Shown here one piece after another: positions 23,608 to 31,522 of a DNA stretch of 64,000 nucleotides; positions within the stretch are counted from its first letter, which is position 1, and each line of letters opens with the position of its first letter. The position numbers and the translations under genes are program-made. The stretch comes from Streptomyces sp. MUM 2J (lineage in GTDB: Bacteria; Actinomycetota; Actinomycetes; Streptomycetales; Streptomycetaceae): assembly GCF_022414535.1 (NCBI RefSeq), contig NZ_JADWYM010000030.1:1-64000 (forward strand), read 5' to 3'. A model generated the notes under the pieces. That model ran no database searches and had not been told where the DNA came from. It saw only the letters and a program-made list of their open reading frames with translations.

Positions 23608-24551
23608 GCGGGCCTCCCCGCGGGCGTCGCGGCCCCGGTGCCACTGGTGGAGCCGTGGTACTCCACGGCATCCCGGGTCAGGTCCATGAACGCCTCCTCC
23701 AGCGACGCCTGACGTGTACTCAGCTCGAACAGCGCGATCCCGTGCTCGGCGGCCTTCAGACCGATCTCGCGCGCGGTCAGCCCGCTCACCTGCAGTTCCT
23801 CGGAACCGATCCGCCCGGTGACGTCGACGCCCGGCCCCGCCAGGACATCCCGGAGCCGCGCCGGATCCTGCGTGGCCACGTGTACGGTGTCGCCGCCCGC
23901 CTCGCGGACCAGGTCCCGCACGGTCGTGTCGGCCAGCAGCCGGCCACGCCCGACGACGATCAGGTGGTCGGCCACCAGCGCCACCTCGCTCATCAGGTGC
24001 GACGACACGAACACCGTGCGTCCCTCCTCGGCGAGCGACGTCAGCAGGTTGCGGATCCAGAGGACGCCTTCGGGGTCCAGCCCGTTGACGGGCTCGTCGA
24101 GCATCACCGTCTGCGGGTCGCCCAGGAGCGCCGCGGCGATGCCGAGTCGCTGGCCCATGCCGAGCGAGAAGGAGCCTGCCCGCTTCCCGGCCACGGCGCC
24201 CAGCCCGGCCAGTTCGACCACCTCGTCGACGCGGCGGCGCGGGATGCCGTGGGTCAGCGCCAGCGCCCTGAGGTGCTGGTGGGCCGAGCGTCCCGGGTGG
24301 ACGGACCTGGCCTCCAGGAGGGCGCCGACCTCCTGGAGCGGTGCCCGGTGGTGGGCGTAGCGGTGGCCGTTGACGGTGACGGAGCCGCTCGTCGGGGCGT
24401 CCAGCCCGACCACCATGCGCATCGTCGTGGACTTTCCCGCCCCGTTGGGGCCGAGGAAGCCCGTGACGGTGCCGGGCTTCACGGTGAAGTCCAGGCCGTC
24501 CACGGCCGTCTTCTCCCCGTACCGCTTGGTCAGCTGCCGTGCTTCGATCAT
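23604..24551 (-). CDS. ABC transporter ATP-binding protein
   Basis: 315 residues. Walker A GPNGAGKST (34-42), the Q-loop region, signature SLGMGQRLGIAAAL, Walker B VMLDEPVNGLDPEG and the switch His in VSSHLMSE are all present. The ~90-residue C-terminal extension (from TVRDLVREAGGDTVHV) is of the drug-exporter type seen in DrrA-like and bacitracin-type systems. It is the first gene of the four-gene transporter/two-component operon, with AGGAG upstream of its ATG. Energises the permease at 22768. Confidence 0.95.
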   Translation of the reverse strand: MIEARQLTKRYGEKTAVDGLDFTVKPGTVTGFLGPNGAGKSTTMRMVVGLDAPTSGSVTVNGHRYAHHRAPLQEVGALLEARSVHPGRSAHQHLRALALTHGIPRRRVDEVVELAGLGAVAGKRAGSFSLGMGQRLGIAAALLGDPQTVMLDEPVNGLDPEGVLWIRNLLTSLAEEGRTVFVSSHLMSEVALVADHLIVVGRGRLLADTTVRDLVREAGGDTVHVATQDPARLRDVLAGPGVDVTGRIGSEELQVSGLTAREIGLKAAEHGIALFELSTRQASLEEAFMDLTRDAVEYHGSTSGTGAATPAGRPA

Positions 24552-24630
24552 GGGCGCTCCTTCTCTCGGGGTCGGCTTCGGTCGCCTCCGTCGTCGCTCC
24601 CGCCACGCTAGGCCCGGAACCGCCCCGATC

Positions 24631-24671
24631 CGGTGGTACCGGGGGTGGAAGCGGGCCGCGTCGGTGGTACC
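24631..24671. promoter_or_regulatory. Two phased CGGTGGTACC repeats before the ABC operon
   Basis: Two perfect copies of CGGTGGTACC (24631-24640 and 24662-24671) lie 31 bases apart, close to three helical turns, 80-120 bases upstream of the ATPase start. A partial third copy (CCGGTAC) follows at 24673. The phasing suggests two regulator dimers on one DNA face, with the NarL-type regulator encoded at 20763 the obvious candidate. Confidence 0.5.
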
Positions 24672-24718
24672 CCGGTACTACGTCGCGACTGCGAGGCGGG
24701 CCCGCCGCCGGGCAGCCC

Positions 24719-25432
24719 TCAGCGTCCGGGATCATCGGGCGCACGGTCCTCCGCCCGCTGGGCGGCGGGGGTCCGGGGCGTGTCCGTCGTGAACGATTCG
24801 GGCAGCCACCGGGCCGCCGCCCACAGGCACCCCCCGAGCCAGCCGGTGGCGAACAGCCAGCCGCCGACGACATCGGTGGACCAGTGCACGCCCAGGTAGA
24901 CGCGGGTGAGCCCGACGGACACGCCCCAGCAGGCGACGGCGATCCTCAGGGGCGTGGCTCCGCGCGGGGCCCGCAGGGTGAGCGCGGCGATCAGCAGTCC
25001 GGCGGTCACGGCGGACGTGGTGGTGTGGCCCGAGGGGTAGGCGAAGCCGGTGGCGTGAGTGGCCCAGTCCGCCCGCGGCGGGCGGGCCCGCTGGACGAGT
25101 TCCATCAGGCCGTACCGCAGGGCCTGCCCCGCGGCCAGGCAGGCGACGCACAGGGCGACGGCGCGCAGCCGGTGCCGCCCCGGGCCTGAGGCGACGAGCC
25201 CGGCCGTCGCGGCCAGCAGGTAGGGGACGGCGCCGGTCCCCGTGAACGTCACCCCGCGGGCCAGGAACTGTGCCGGGGGCGGACGATGCCCGACCGACCA
25301 GGACAGCAGGCGGTCGTCCGGCCCGAGCGGCGTGCCCCCGCGGGCGAGGACCAGCGCGGTCAGGGCGCCGAACAGGATCCATGCGCCGAGGCCGGTCAGC
25401 CCGGGCGGCCGGGCGGCGGTGCGGCGGCTCAT
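24719..25432 (-). CDS. PAP2-family membrane phosphatase
   Basis: 237 residues with about six membrane helices. The three-part acid phosphatase signature is visible: QRARPP (motif 1, with the usual leading Lys region altered to Leu-Met-Glu), YPSGHTTTS (motif 2, catalytic His), and TRVYLGVHWSTDVVGG (motif 3). Such enzymes remove phosphate from lipid phosphates such as undecaprenyl pyrophosphate or phosphatidic acid, on the outer membrane face. GGAGG lies eleven bases before ATG 25432. A short upstream open frame ends inside that ATG (see 25429). Confidence 0.88.
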   Translation of the reverse strand: MSRRTAARPPGLTGLGAWILFGALTALVLARGGTPLGPDDRLLSWSVGHRPPPAQFLARGVTFTGTGAVPYLLAATAGLVASGPGRHRLRAVALCVACLAAGQALRYGLMELVQRARPPRADWATHATGFAYPSGHTTTSAVTAGLLIAALTLRAPRGATPLRIAVACWGVSVGLTRVYLGVHWSTDVVGGWLFATGWLGGCLWAAARWLPESFTTDTPRTPAAQRAEDRAPDDPGR

Positions 25433-25488
25433 GCGGTGGCAGCCTCCGGTTTCCCTGCCGCCCGGCGTTCGTCCTTCGCATCGGTCAT
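25429..25488 (-). CDS. Possible 19-residue upstream peptide coupled to the PAP2 gene
   Basis: An ATG at 25488 opens a 19-codon charged frame (begins MTDAKDERRAAG) whose TGA overlaps the PAP2 ATG as ATGA. AGGA lies about nine bases upstream. The overlap is what makes it credible, since chance frames rarely end exactly there. It may only serve to couple translation. Confidence 0.3.
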   Translation of the reverse strand: MTDAKDERRAAGKPEAATA

Positions 25489-25808
25489 GGCACCGATCCT
25501 GGTCGTGGCGTCCCCCGCAGTCCAGCCGGTCGGTGCGGCCGTCACCGGGTCGGTGACCGTGAGGCGGCTCGCCGCATGGGTGGGACCGGACTCCGGGCGG
25601 GTCGTGCGGCCGAACCGGGTTCGTCGCGGGGGGCCTGTTCCCTCCACGGGCCGGGTCGGGCACGGAGGGGGGCACGAGCCGGCATCTGCCCCGGTACGGT
25701 TTCGCGCTCCGGCCGCGCCATGGCGCCCCCGGCAGTGACCAGCGGGATCATGCCCGTGGCGCGGGGGTCCTGGTCCGGCGCTCCGTCCGCTGAGGGGCAC
25801 CGGGATGG
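25489..25808. other. Intergenic region, no gene seen
   Basis: About 320 bases upstream of the PAP2 gene and downstream of the FUSC gene, both on the minus strand. Several open frames exist on both strands but none has a start signal or recognisable protein. The PAP2 promoter is expected here. Confidence 0.5.
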
Positions 25809-28019
25809 TCACCGCCGTTGCTCTGCGGAGGGCGCGGCCGCGGCGGTGGTCGCGGCGACGTGGTCGAGATCGACCGCGAGCGATGTCAGCCATGCCTCGG
25901 CGTCGTAGTAGAGCGGCGATGCCGGCCGGTCCGGCGGCCGGCCGTGCGCGGCCTCGCCGGGCACCGGGGAGGAGGGCCGGGTCGGTGGCGGGCGTGCGCT
26001 GTCGAGGAGACCGCCGACCAGTTCGTAGCGTTTGGCCAATATCTCACCGTCCGTGTCGAGCCTGCTCTGCCATGCGGGCGCGGGCGCCCGGATCCCGGCC
26101 GGGGGCCCTTCTGCCAGCAGGCGCCGGGCCCCGTGCAGGGCGTGGTGTCCGGCCATCAGTGCCGCGTGCCAGTCCACGGCCGTGGTGCCGGGTTGTCGCG
26201 GCTCGGCCTCGTACTGAGCGAAGGAGGACTCCGCAAGTGTCAGAGCGCGCGTCAGCGACGGCAGGCCGCTCTGTCTCCCCGTCGCACCCTGCGTGAGGAC
26301 CGACGTGGTCGAGGTGATGGTCGAGCCGATGGCGCGGAGAAGGGCCGCGACGTCACGCCTGAGTTCCTTCTGGGCTCCACGGGGCCAGGCGAGCATCCCG
26401 AAGACCAGACCGATCGAACTGCCGACGAGAACGTCGAGGAAACGGACCTCCGCCAGTCGCCATGTGGAGGGCGCGAGCTGGGCGAAGACGAGGGATACGA
26501 CCAGGGTGAACAGGCCCTGCGCCCATCCCACGCCGTGGGTCGGCCCGACCCAGAAGGCGGCCAGCATGATCACCGGCAGCGTCACGGCATAGGCCGCGGT
26601 GTCCCCGCTGACGAGCACCAGCATCACGGCGGCCGTGAGGGCGCCCAGCAGAGTCCCGACGAGAGCCCGGGCCACGATCGAACCGGTCTGCGCCGCCGTG
26701 GTGCGGGTCAGGGTGAGGACGGCCAGCATGGCCCAGAAGCCGTGGGGGAGAGAGCCGACTCCGGCCACGGTGCGAGCGGCTGCCAGCGCCAGACTGATCC
26801 GTACGGCGTTCTGGAAGTACACCGAGTGAGGGCTCAGGTGCGCCCGGAGCCGATGCCCCCACAGACGTGCCGCGCCCCGCCCCGCGTACCAGAAGCTGCC
26901 GTCCCGCAGCTGGGCGGGCCCCGGGCGCCGTCCCAGCACGAGGTCCGCCGCGGCGGCGAGCGTCACGCCGGCGTGGGCCGTTTCGATGAGCATCGCCTGA
27001 CGGTTCATGACGCTGTCGACGATGTCCGGCGTCTCCCCGTCCATCGCCACCGTGCGCTGCCGTCGGTAGACCGCCAGGGCCTCCTCCAGCCGTCCCGGCC
27101 CGGCCGGGCGGCCGCTACGCAACGCGGCGGTCGTCCTCCGGGCCGACGCCACCACCTCGTGCAGAAGTGCGAGGGTCTGCGGGTGGGGGCCCCGCGGACC
27201 CGGTCCCGGCACCTCCAGCAGGCGGGCCAGCAGGACACGGGCGGCCATGCCGGTATGAGCGAGCGCCCGCTCCCGCGGTCCCGGTCCGGCGGGCCGCTCC
27301 GACTCCGGCACGTTGGAGGGCCGCAGCGCCTCACCGGCGGCCCTCGCCGCCGCGTCCGCCCCGGGTGACAGCGTCCACGGAGGCCGCGCCAGTTCGGTCG
27401 CGCAGCGCGCCGCGGTCGTGGCCGCGTCCGCCGACAGGTCCTGATAGGAGGTGTAGGGCGGGTCGGGCAGCAGCAGACGCTCGGCGAGCACGAGCAGCAG
27501 GACGCCGGATGTCATCCCGCCCAGTCGTTCGTCCAGCGTCTGCGGCGCGTACGGGGGGAAGCACGGCAGGATGTACAGCAACTGCAGGCCCGGAGCCGCC
27601 CCGGCCAGCCGTGGGCCCGTCACCGCCGAGTAGGCGATCAGGAAGCCGATCACCAGGATCCCCGCCGTCGCGGTCCAGGTGCGCACGGCGAGCAGTGTCC
27701 CGGCGGTGACGAGGAGCCACCCGACCGGAAGGAGCCGTGCGATGACGGCGGCGCGCTGCCGCCCGGTGCCGGGAATGCGGGAGAGCCCGGCCATCGCCAC
27801 CGCCCCGAACAGGCCGTAGGTGGCGGTGACGGGTTGGTGCAGGCCGTAGAGGGCGACGTAGAAGACGGTGACGGCTGCAAGCGTCACGCGAATGGCCCGT
27901 CGGCCCGTGTACGCCGAGGTGGATGTCCCGTACCGCACTTCGGTGACGAGCCGGCGCAGGTGCGAGAGACCGCGCGAAGGTGCGCGGGCGCTACCGCCGG
28001 TACCCGTCCCTGAGCCCAT
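25809..28019 (-). CDS. FUSC-family (aromatic acid exporter-like) membrane protein
   Basis: 736 residues from ATG 28019 (AGAGGT upstream). Two repeats of a hydrophobic bundle (residues ~45-175 and ~385-535) flank two large soluble regions, the layout of FUSC/YccS/AaeB-type proteins. Recognisable segments are RRAIRVTLAAVTVFYVAL, FWAMLAVLTLTRTTAAQTGSIVARALVGTLLGA (the second-repeat signature) and LDVLVGSSIGLVFGMLAWPRG. Family members are thought to export aromatic carboxylic acids or influence the envelope; the substrate here is unknown. No partner periplasmic-adaptor gene is expected in an actinomycete and none is seen. Confidence 0.85.
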   Translation of the reverse strand: MGSGTGTGGSARAPSRGLSHLRRLVTEVRYGTSTSAYTGRRAIRVTLAAVTVFYVALYGLHQPVTATYGLFGAVAMAGLSRIPGTGRQRAAVIARLLPVGWLLVTAGTLLAVRTWTATAGILVIGFLIAYSAVTGPRLAGAAPGLQLLYILPCFPPYAPQTLDERLGGMTSGVLLLVLAERLLLPDPPYTSYQDLSADAATTAARCATELARPPWTLSPGADAAARAAGEALRPSNVPESERPAGPGPRERALAHTGMAARVLLARLLEVPGPGPRGPHPQTLALLHEVVASARRTTAALRSGRPAGPGRLEEALAVYRRQRTVAMDGETPDIVDSVMNRQAMLIETAHAGVTLAAAADLVLGRRPGPAQLRDGSFWYAGRGAARLWGHRLRAHLSPHSVYFQNAVRISLALAAARTVAGVGSLPHGFWAMLAVLTLTRTTAAQTGSIVARALVGTLLGALTAAVMLVLVSGDTAAYAVTLPVIMLAAFWVGPTHGVGWAQGLFTLVVSLVFAQLAPSTWRLAEVRFLDVLVGSSIGLVFGMLAWPRGAQKELRRDVAALLRAIGSTITSTTSVLTQGATGRQSGLPSLTRALTLAESSFAQYEAEPRQPGTTAVDWHAALMAGHHALHGARRLLAEGPPAGIRAPAPAWQSRLDTDGEILAKRYELVGGLLDSARPPPTRPSSPVPGEAAHGRPPDRPASPLYYDAEAWLTSLAVDLDHVAATTAAAAPSAEQRR

Positions 28020-28244
28020 GATCAGTACCTCTGCACTCTTCCAGGATCGCATTCCGCACCCCGGCACCGGGACACCGAGGGGCCTTCGTGTTCGCGTTCC
28101 GCTTCGGTGCCGCGGAGGCTGTGCCGGACCCGTGCGGGTGGTGCACGCCGACCGGGGACGGACAGGTGCCGCAGGCCGTGCCGTGGGACGCCGGGCCCAC
28201 CGGACCCTCGTCGGCGGGACAGCGGCGGCGGCGCCGTGGACCGT

Positions 28245-29627
28245 CTACGGGACGGATCCTTCTGCCCCCCTTGTCAGGTCCTGCTTCAACGGCACCGACA
28301 GGGACGACAGGTCTTCCAGCCTCTCCAGGTTCCACAGGTCGGTGAGGATCGCGCCGCGGTCCGTCGTCGACGCCACCTGGCCGAGGTTCCCGAGGAGTTT
28401 CGCTGAGACGTCGTCGTCCGACAGCGGATCACGCGGATCGCCTCGTGAGAAGTCGCGCTCCCGGCGCACGACGTCCCCGTCGCTCAGCGTCACGGAGATC
28501 CGGCACGGCGTTGCCGGGGGGAACCGCTGGGTCATCGCTGAGTCCTCCGTCACGTCGATCCTCTCCACCAGCTGCCGAAGCTGCGGATCGCGTGCACGCC
28601 CGGCGTCGAAGTCGCTGTATTCGACGGGCTTGAGGAGCGCCGTGGCCACGCAGTAGGGGAGCGAATGGGTACGGCCCGCACGGCTGCTCGGATGGGAGGC
28701 CGAAGCGGTGACGCCGTTCCGTATCGCCCGGCCGTAGGTCTCCACCGTCACCGCACGGATGTCCTCGGCCCCGTCGATCCCGGGGGACAAGTCCAGAGCG
28801 ACGTCGATCGGGGTCTGACAGTAGAAGAGCGCCGGCCACCTCTTGAAGATGATCCGGGTGAGATCGGGTTCGCTGCCGAGTGACATCTCACGGTGTCTGA
28901 AGAATCGGTCGGCGCCGTACTCCCCCTGGTAGACGCGTTGTGCTCCCGTGAATCCGGCCCGTGCCAGTCGGGCGGCCGCCAGGCCCCGTGCCGCGCAGGA
29001 GGCGTAGGTGCAGTGCTTCCAGTCGGTCACTTCCCCGACCGCGGCCTGGTTGCTCGTGAATCCGAAGCCGCCGGCTATTCGCTGGGCTTCGACCAGCCGG
29101 GTCTCGGAGAGCCCGAGCGCCTGTCCGACGGCGAGCGCGGTCCAGAAAACGGCGGCGGCATCGTGGTCGAATCCGCTTTCCTCGGGGTCGTAGTGGTCGG
29201 CGAACACCGCCGACAGGTAGAAGAGGAGACGCACCGACTTCAGAAACTGATGACCGTTCCATTTCAGCCAGTCGGCCAGGACCAAGGCGAGTGCCACATT
29301 GTCGGAAGGGTGGATACCGCCCATTCCGTTCGGTGAGATGTACGTGTTCAGCAGATCGCTGCGGCGCGCCAGGATGGTGTTGAGGAAGACCGCGTCCGCG
29401 ATGTCCGACTCCCGTCCGACGCCCCACACGGCGCTGCCCGACCCGGCGCCCGGTCCCATGGCCACGCGACGAAATTCGTCCAGAAGTTTCCGGTCGGCCA
29501 TCGAGGCGCAGATTCCCGCGTAGGAGTCGATGACACTGCGCTTGAGTGTGTGGAGGTCCTCCTCGGTGAGGCGCCTGTCGGTGAGTTGCCGCGTGTACCG
29601 TGCCAGCTCGCTCTCCAAGTCCGCCAT
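28245..29627 (-). CDS. MmgE/PrpD family protein
   Basis: 460 residues. The all-helical N-terminal domain of the 2-methylcitrate dehydratase family is recognisable from LKRSVIDSYAGICASMADRKLL, AVFLNTILARRSDLLNTYI, GGIHPSDNVALALVLADW and the G-FGFTSNQAAVGEVTDWKHCTYASCAARGLAAARLARAGFTG segment. The C-terminal domain includes IRAVTVETYGRAI and HSLPYCVATALL. The family includes methylcitrate dehydratase and cis-aconitate decarboxylase (itaconate synthesis). No prp cluster surrounds it, so it is unlikely to serve the methylcitrate cycle; dehydration or decarboxylation of some tricarboxylic acid is as far as I would go. No clear ribosome-binding site directly precedes ATG 29627. Confidence 0.85.
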   Translation of the reverse strand: MADLESELARYTRQLTDRRLTEEDLHTLKRSVIDSYAGICASMADRKLLDEFRRVAMGPGAGSGSAVWGVGRESDIADAVFLNTILARRSDLLNTYISPNGMGGIHPSDNVALALVLADWLKWNGHQFLKSVRLLFYLSAVFADHYDPEESGFDHDAAAVFWTALAVGQALGLSETRLVEAQRIAGGFGFTSNQAAVGEVTDWKHCTYASCAARGLAAARLARAGFTGAQRVYQGEYGADRFFRHREMSLGSEPDLTRIIFKRWPALFYCQTPIDVALDLSPGIDGAEDIRAVTVETYGRAIRNGVTASASHPSSRAGRTHSLPYCVATALLKPVEYSDFDAGRARDPQLRQLVERIDVTEDSAMTQRFPPATPCRISVTLSDGDVVRRERDFSRGDPRDPLSDDDVSAKLLGNLGQVASTTDRGAILTDLWNLERLEDLSSLSVPLKQDLTRGAEGSVP

Positions 29628-30000
29628 GACATCATGCTAATGACCTTCCGGTGACGTCGCACCCAGGGGCCGCGGCCAGGTGGGACCGTGTGCGCTCTCG
29701 TTTTTCCGCGGCCGTTTCCCGTCGGGCCTGCCCACCGGGTCATCATTTTCACGGGAAATGCGCGGGACGGCGTCGGTGAATTAATTTCCCGGATTTCCGA
29801 CAGGGCCGCTCCACGGGTCCGGCGATACGCCAGGAGGTGGACCCGGAAGCTATTCCTCGTCGGTCCAGGTGCTTTGCTGCCTGCTCGCGGATGCCATCGA
29901 ACAATAGGGGCGGTGTTCTCGTCTTGTGACTTTCTTCGGGTGCCCCTATCAGGGCGGCCATGCGTCCCGCGGAAAGCCTCCGCCTCCACGTGGAAGAGAT

Positions 30001-30052
30001 CCCGAGGGACCCGTCGACAGCCTTCACCCGAGGGATCCGTCGACAGCCTTCA
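30001..30052. repeat. 26-bp tandem duplication
   Basis: Two adjacent 26-base units start CCCGAGGGA and end GACAGCCTTCA, with one mismatch (C to T at position 10). The units contain the SalI-type palindrome GTCGAC. They lie in non-coding DNA. Confidence 0.85.
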
Positions 30053-30435
30053 GGGGTATGCGTCGGGACCGCAGGCGGCTCGCCCCGTTCCCGCCGAGGA
30101 GTCATGTGGAGTGCGCGGCGGTTCCCGATCCCGCCGTGAAGCACCCTCGACCCCGGTTCCGCGCGTGTGCAGGAGGATGCGCCGGCGGCGGACGGGACAG
30201 GGATCGGCGAGTCGGCCCCAGGCGTGACCGAACAGGTGGAACGAGCAGTGACGGCATCACTTGCGTGCAGGAGGATCCTGTCCGGTGCAACGGGGCTCGT
30301 CGACGCGTGGGAAACACCCGACCGGCGCGGCCCCCTCACCCCAGCCCGTCCCGGGAACCGGACAGGCGAGCCCATCGCAGCCCGGGCAGCGAAGCTTCGG
30401 CCGAGCCTGTCCGGATCCCTTCGGAAGCGGGCAGC

Positions 30436-30616
30436 AAACGGGCACTGTGATGCGGCAAACGGGCAGCGGCTCCCGTGCCGGATGGCCCTCCACCACACGA
30501 CCCACGGGATCCGCACTCCGGGAAACGGGCAGATTCGGTCATGGACCGCCTTGCGACGAACCTGGTCATAGGGGCATACGGGTTGTAGAAATTTGCCACC
30601 GGAGCCCGAACGGGCA
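30436..30616 (+). promoter_or_regulatory. Four (A/G)AACGGGCA direct repeats upstream of the DeoR gene
   Basis: AAACGGGCA occurs at 30436-30444, 30457-30465 and 30523-30531, and GAACGGGCA at 30608-30616. All are in the same orientation, within 240 bases of the DeoR-type gene. The first two are 21 bases apart, exactly two helical turns. DeoR-type repressors commonly bind spaced direct repeats and loop DNA, so autoregulation is the likely meaning. Confidence 0.5.
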
Positions 30617-30675
30617 CGGATGCGGAAACCACTGGCGCGGGCTCGACCGCAGAGCCGTGAAACGGAGGTGTCACC

Positions 30676-31437
30676 GTGGTCGCCGAGGAACGAAGACGCG
30701 GAATCCTGGAAACGGCACGTCGTGCCGGATCCGTGGACGTCGGCAAGCTTGCCGCCGACCTCGGGGTCTCCAAGGAAACCGTGCGGCGCGATCTGAAGGT
30801 GCTGGAGGAACACGGGCTGGTCCGGCGTACCCATGGCGGCGCCCACCCCGTGGAGAGCGCGGGCTTCGAGACCACGCTCGCCTTCCGTACCACCATGCAC
30901 GTCCCCGAGAAGTCCCGTATCGCGGCCGCCGCGGCCGAACTGCTCGGGGACGCCGAGACCGTGTTCGTCGACGAGGGCTACACCCCACAGCTCATCGCCG
31001 CCGCCCTGCCCCGCGACCGGCCGCTGACGGTGGTCACCTCCTCGCTGGCTGCCGCGGGTGACCTGGCTTCCGTCGAGAGCATCACCGTGCTGCTGCTCGG
31101 TGGCCGGGTACGTGGTGGGACCCTGGCGACGGTCGACCACTGGGCCACCCGCATGCTCTCCGGCCTCGTCATCGACCTGGCGTACGTCGGCGCGAACGGC
31201 ATCTCCCGCGAGTACGGACTCACGACCCCCGACCCCGCGGTCAGCGAGGTGAAGGCCCAGGTCATCAGGAGTTCCCGCCGCCGGGTCTTCTCCGGGGTGC
31301 ACACGAAGTTCGGTGCCGCGAGCTTCTGCCGCTTCGCAGACGTCACGGAGTTCGAGGCCATCGTCACCGACACCGGGCTCGCCGCCTCCGAAGCGCATCG
31401 CTACTCACTGCTGGGCCCGGAGGTCATCCGGGTCTGA
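30676..31437 (+). CDS. DeoR-family sugar-metabolism regulator
   Basis: 253 residues from GTG 30676 (GGAGGT eight bases upstream). The N-terminal DeoR helix-turn-helix is textbook: RRRGILETARRAGSVDVGKLAADLGVSKETVRRDLKVLEEHGLVRRTHGGA. The DeoRC ligand domain follows (EKSRIAAAAAELLGDAETVFVDEGYT, TVVTSSLAAAG, LLLGGRVRGGTLATVD, DLAYVGANGISREYGLTTPD, HTKFGAASFCRFADVTEFEAIVTD). These bind phosphosugars. It heads the polyol operon on the same strand and most likely represses it in the absence of a phosphorylated catabolite. Confidence 0.93.
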   Translation: MVAEERRRGILETARRAGSVDVGKLAADLGVSKETVRRDLKVLEEHGLVRRTHGGAHPVESAGFETTLAFRTTMHVPEKSRIAAAAAELLGDAETVFVDEGYTPQLIAAALPRDRPLTVVTSSLAAAGDLASVESITVLLLGGRVRGGTLATVDHWATRMLSGLVIDLAYVGANGISREYGLTTPDPAVSEVKAQVIRSSRRRVFSGVHTKFGAASFCRFADVTEFEAIVTDTGLAASEAHRYSLLGPEVIRV

Positions 31438-31522
31438 GCCGCACTTCACTCCCCATGTCCCACCCCCGACAGTCCGGGGCCCTGGTTCCCCATGCCCTCG
31501 AGAACACCTTCTGGAGTCCGTC

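Larger units (their letters stand above)
29628..30675. other. Kilobase-long intergenic region with several repeat types
   Basis: This 1048-base gap separates MmgE/PrpD from the DeoR regulator. Its left part is notably A+T-richer than the rest of the window (29735-29800). It holds an 8-bp inverted repeat CGGGAAAT / ATTTCCCG (29752-29759 and 29784-29791), a 26-bp tandem repeat (30001-30052) and four spaced AACGGGCA elements (30436-30616). No open frame in it has both a start signal and a believable protein. Confidence 0.6.

Noticed and set aside
30167..30571. 134-codon frame in the long spacer before the DeoR gene
   Set aside because: No start signal, no recognisable features, and it spans the operator-like repeats.
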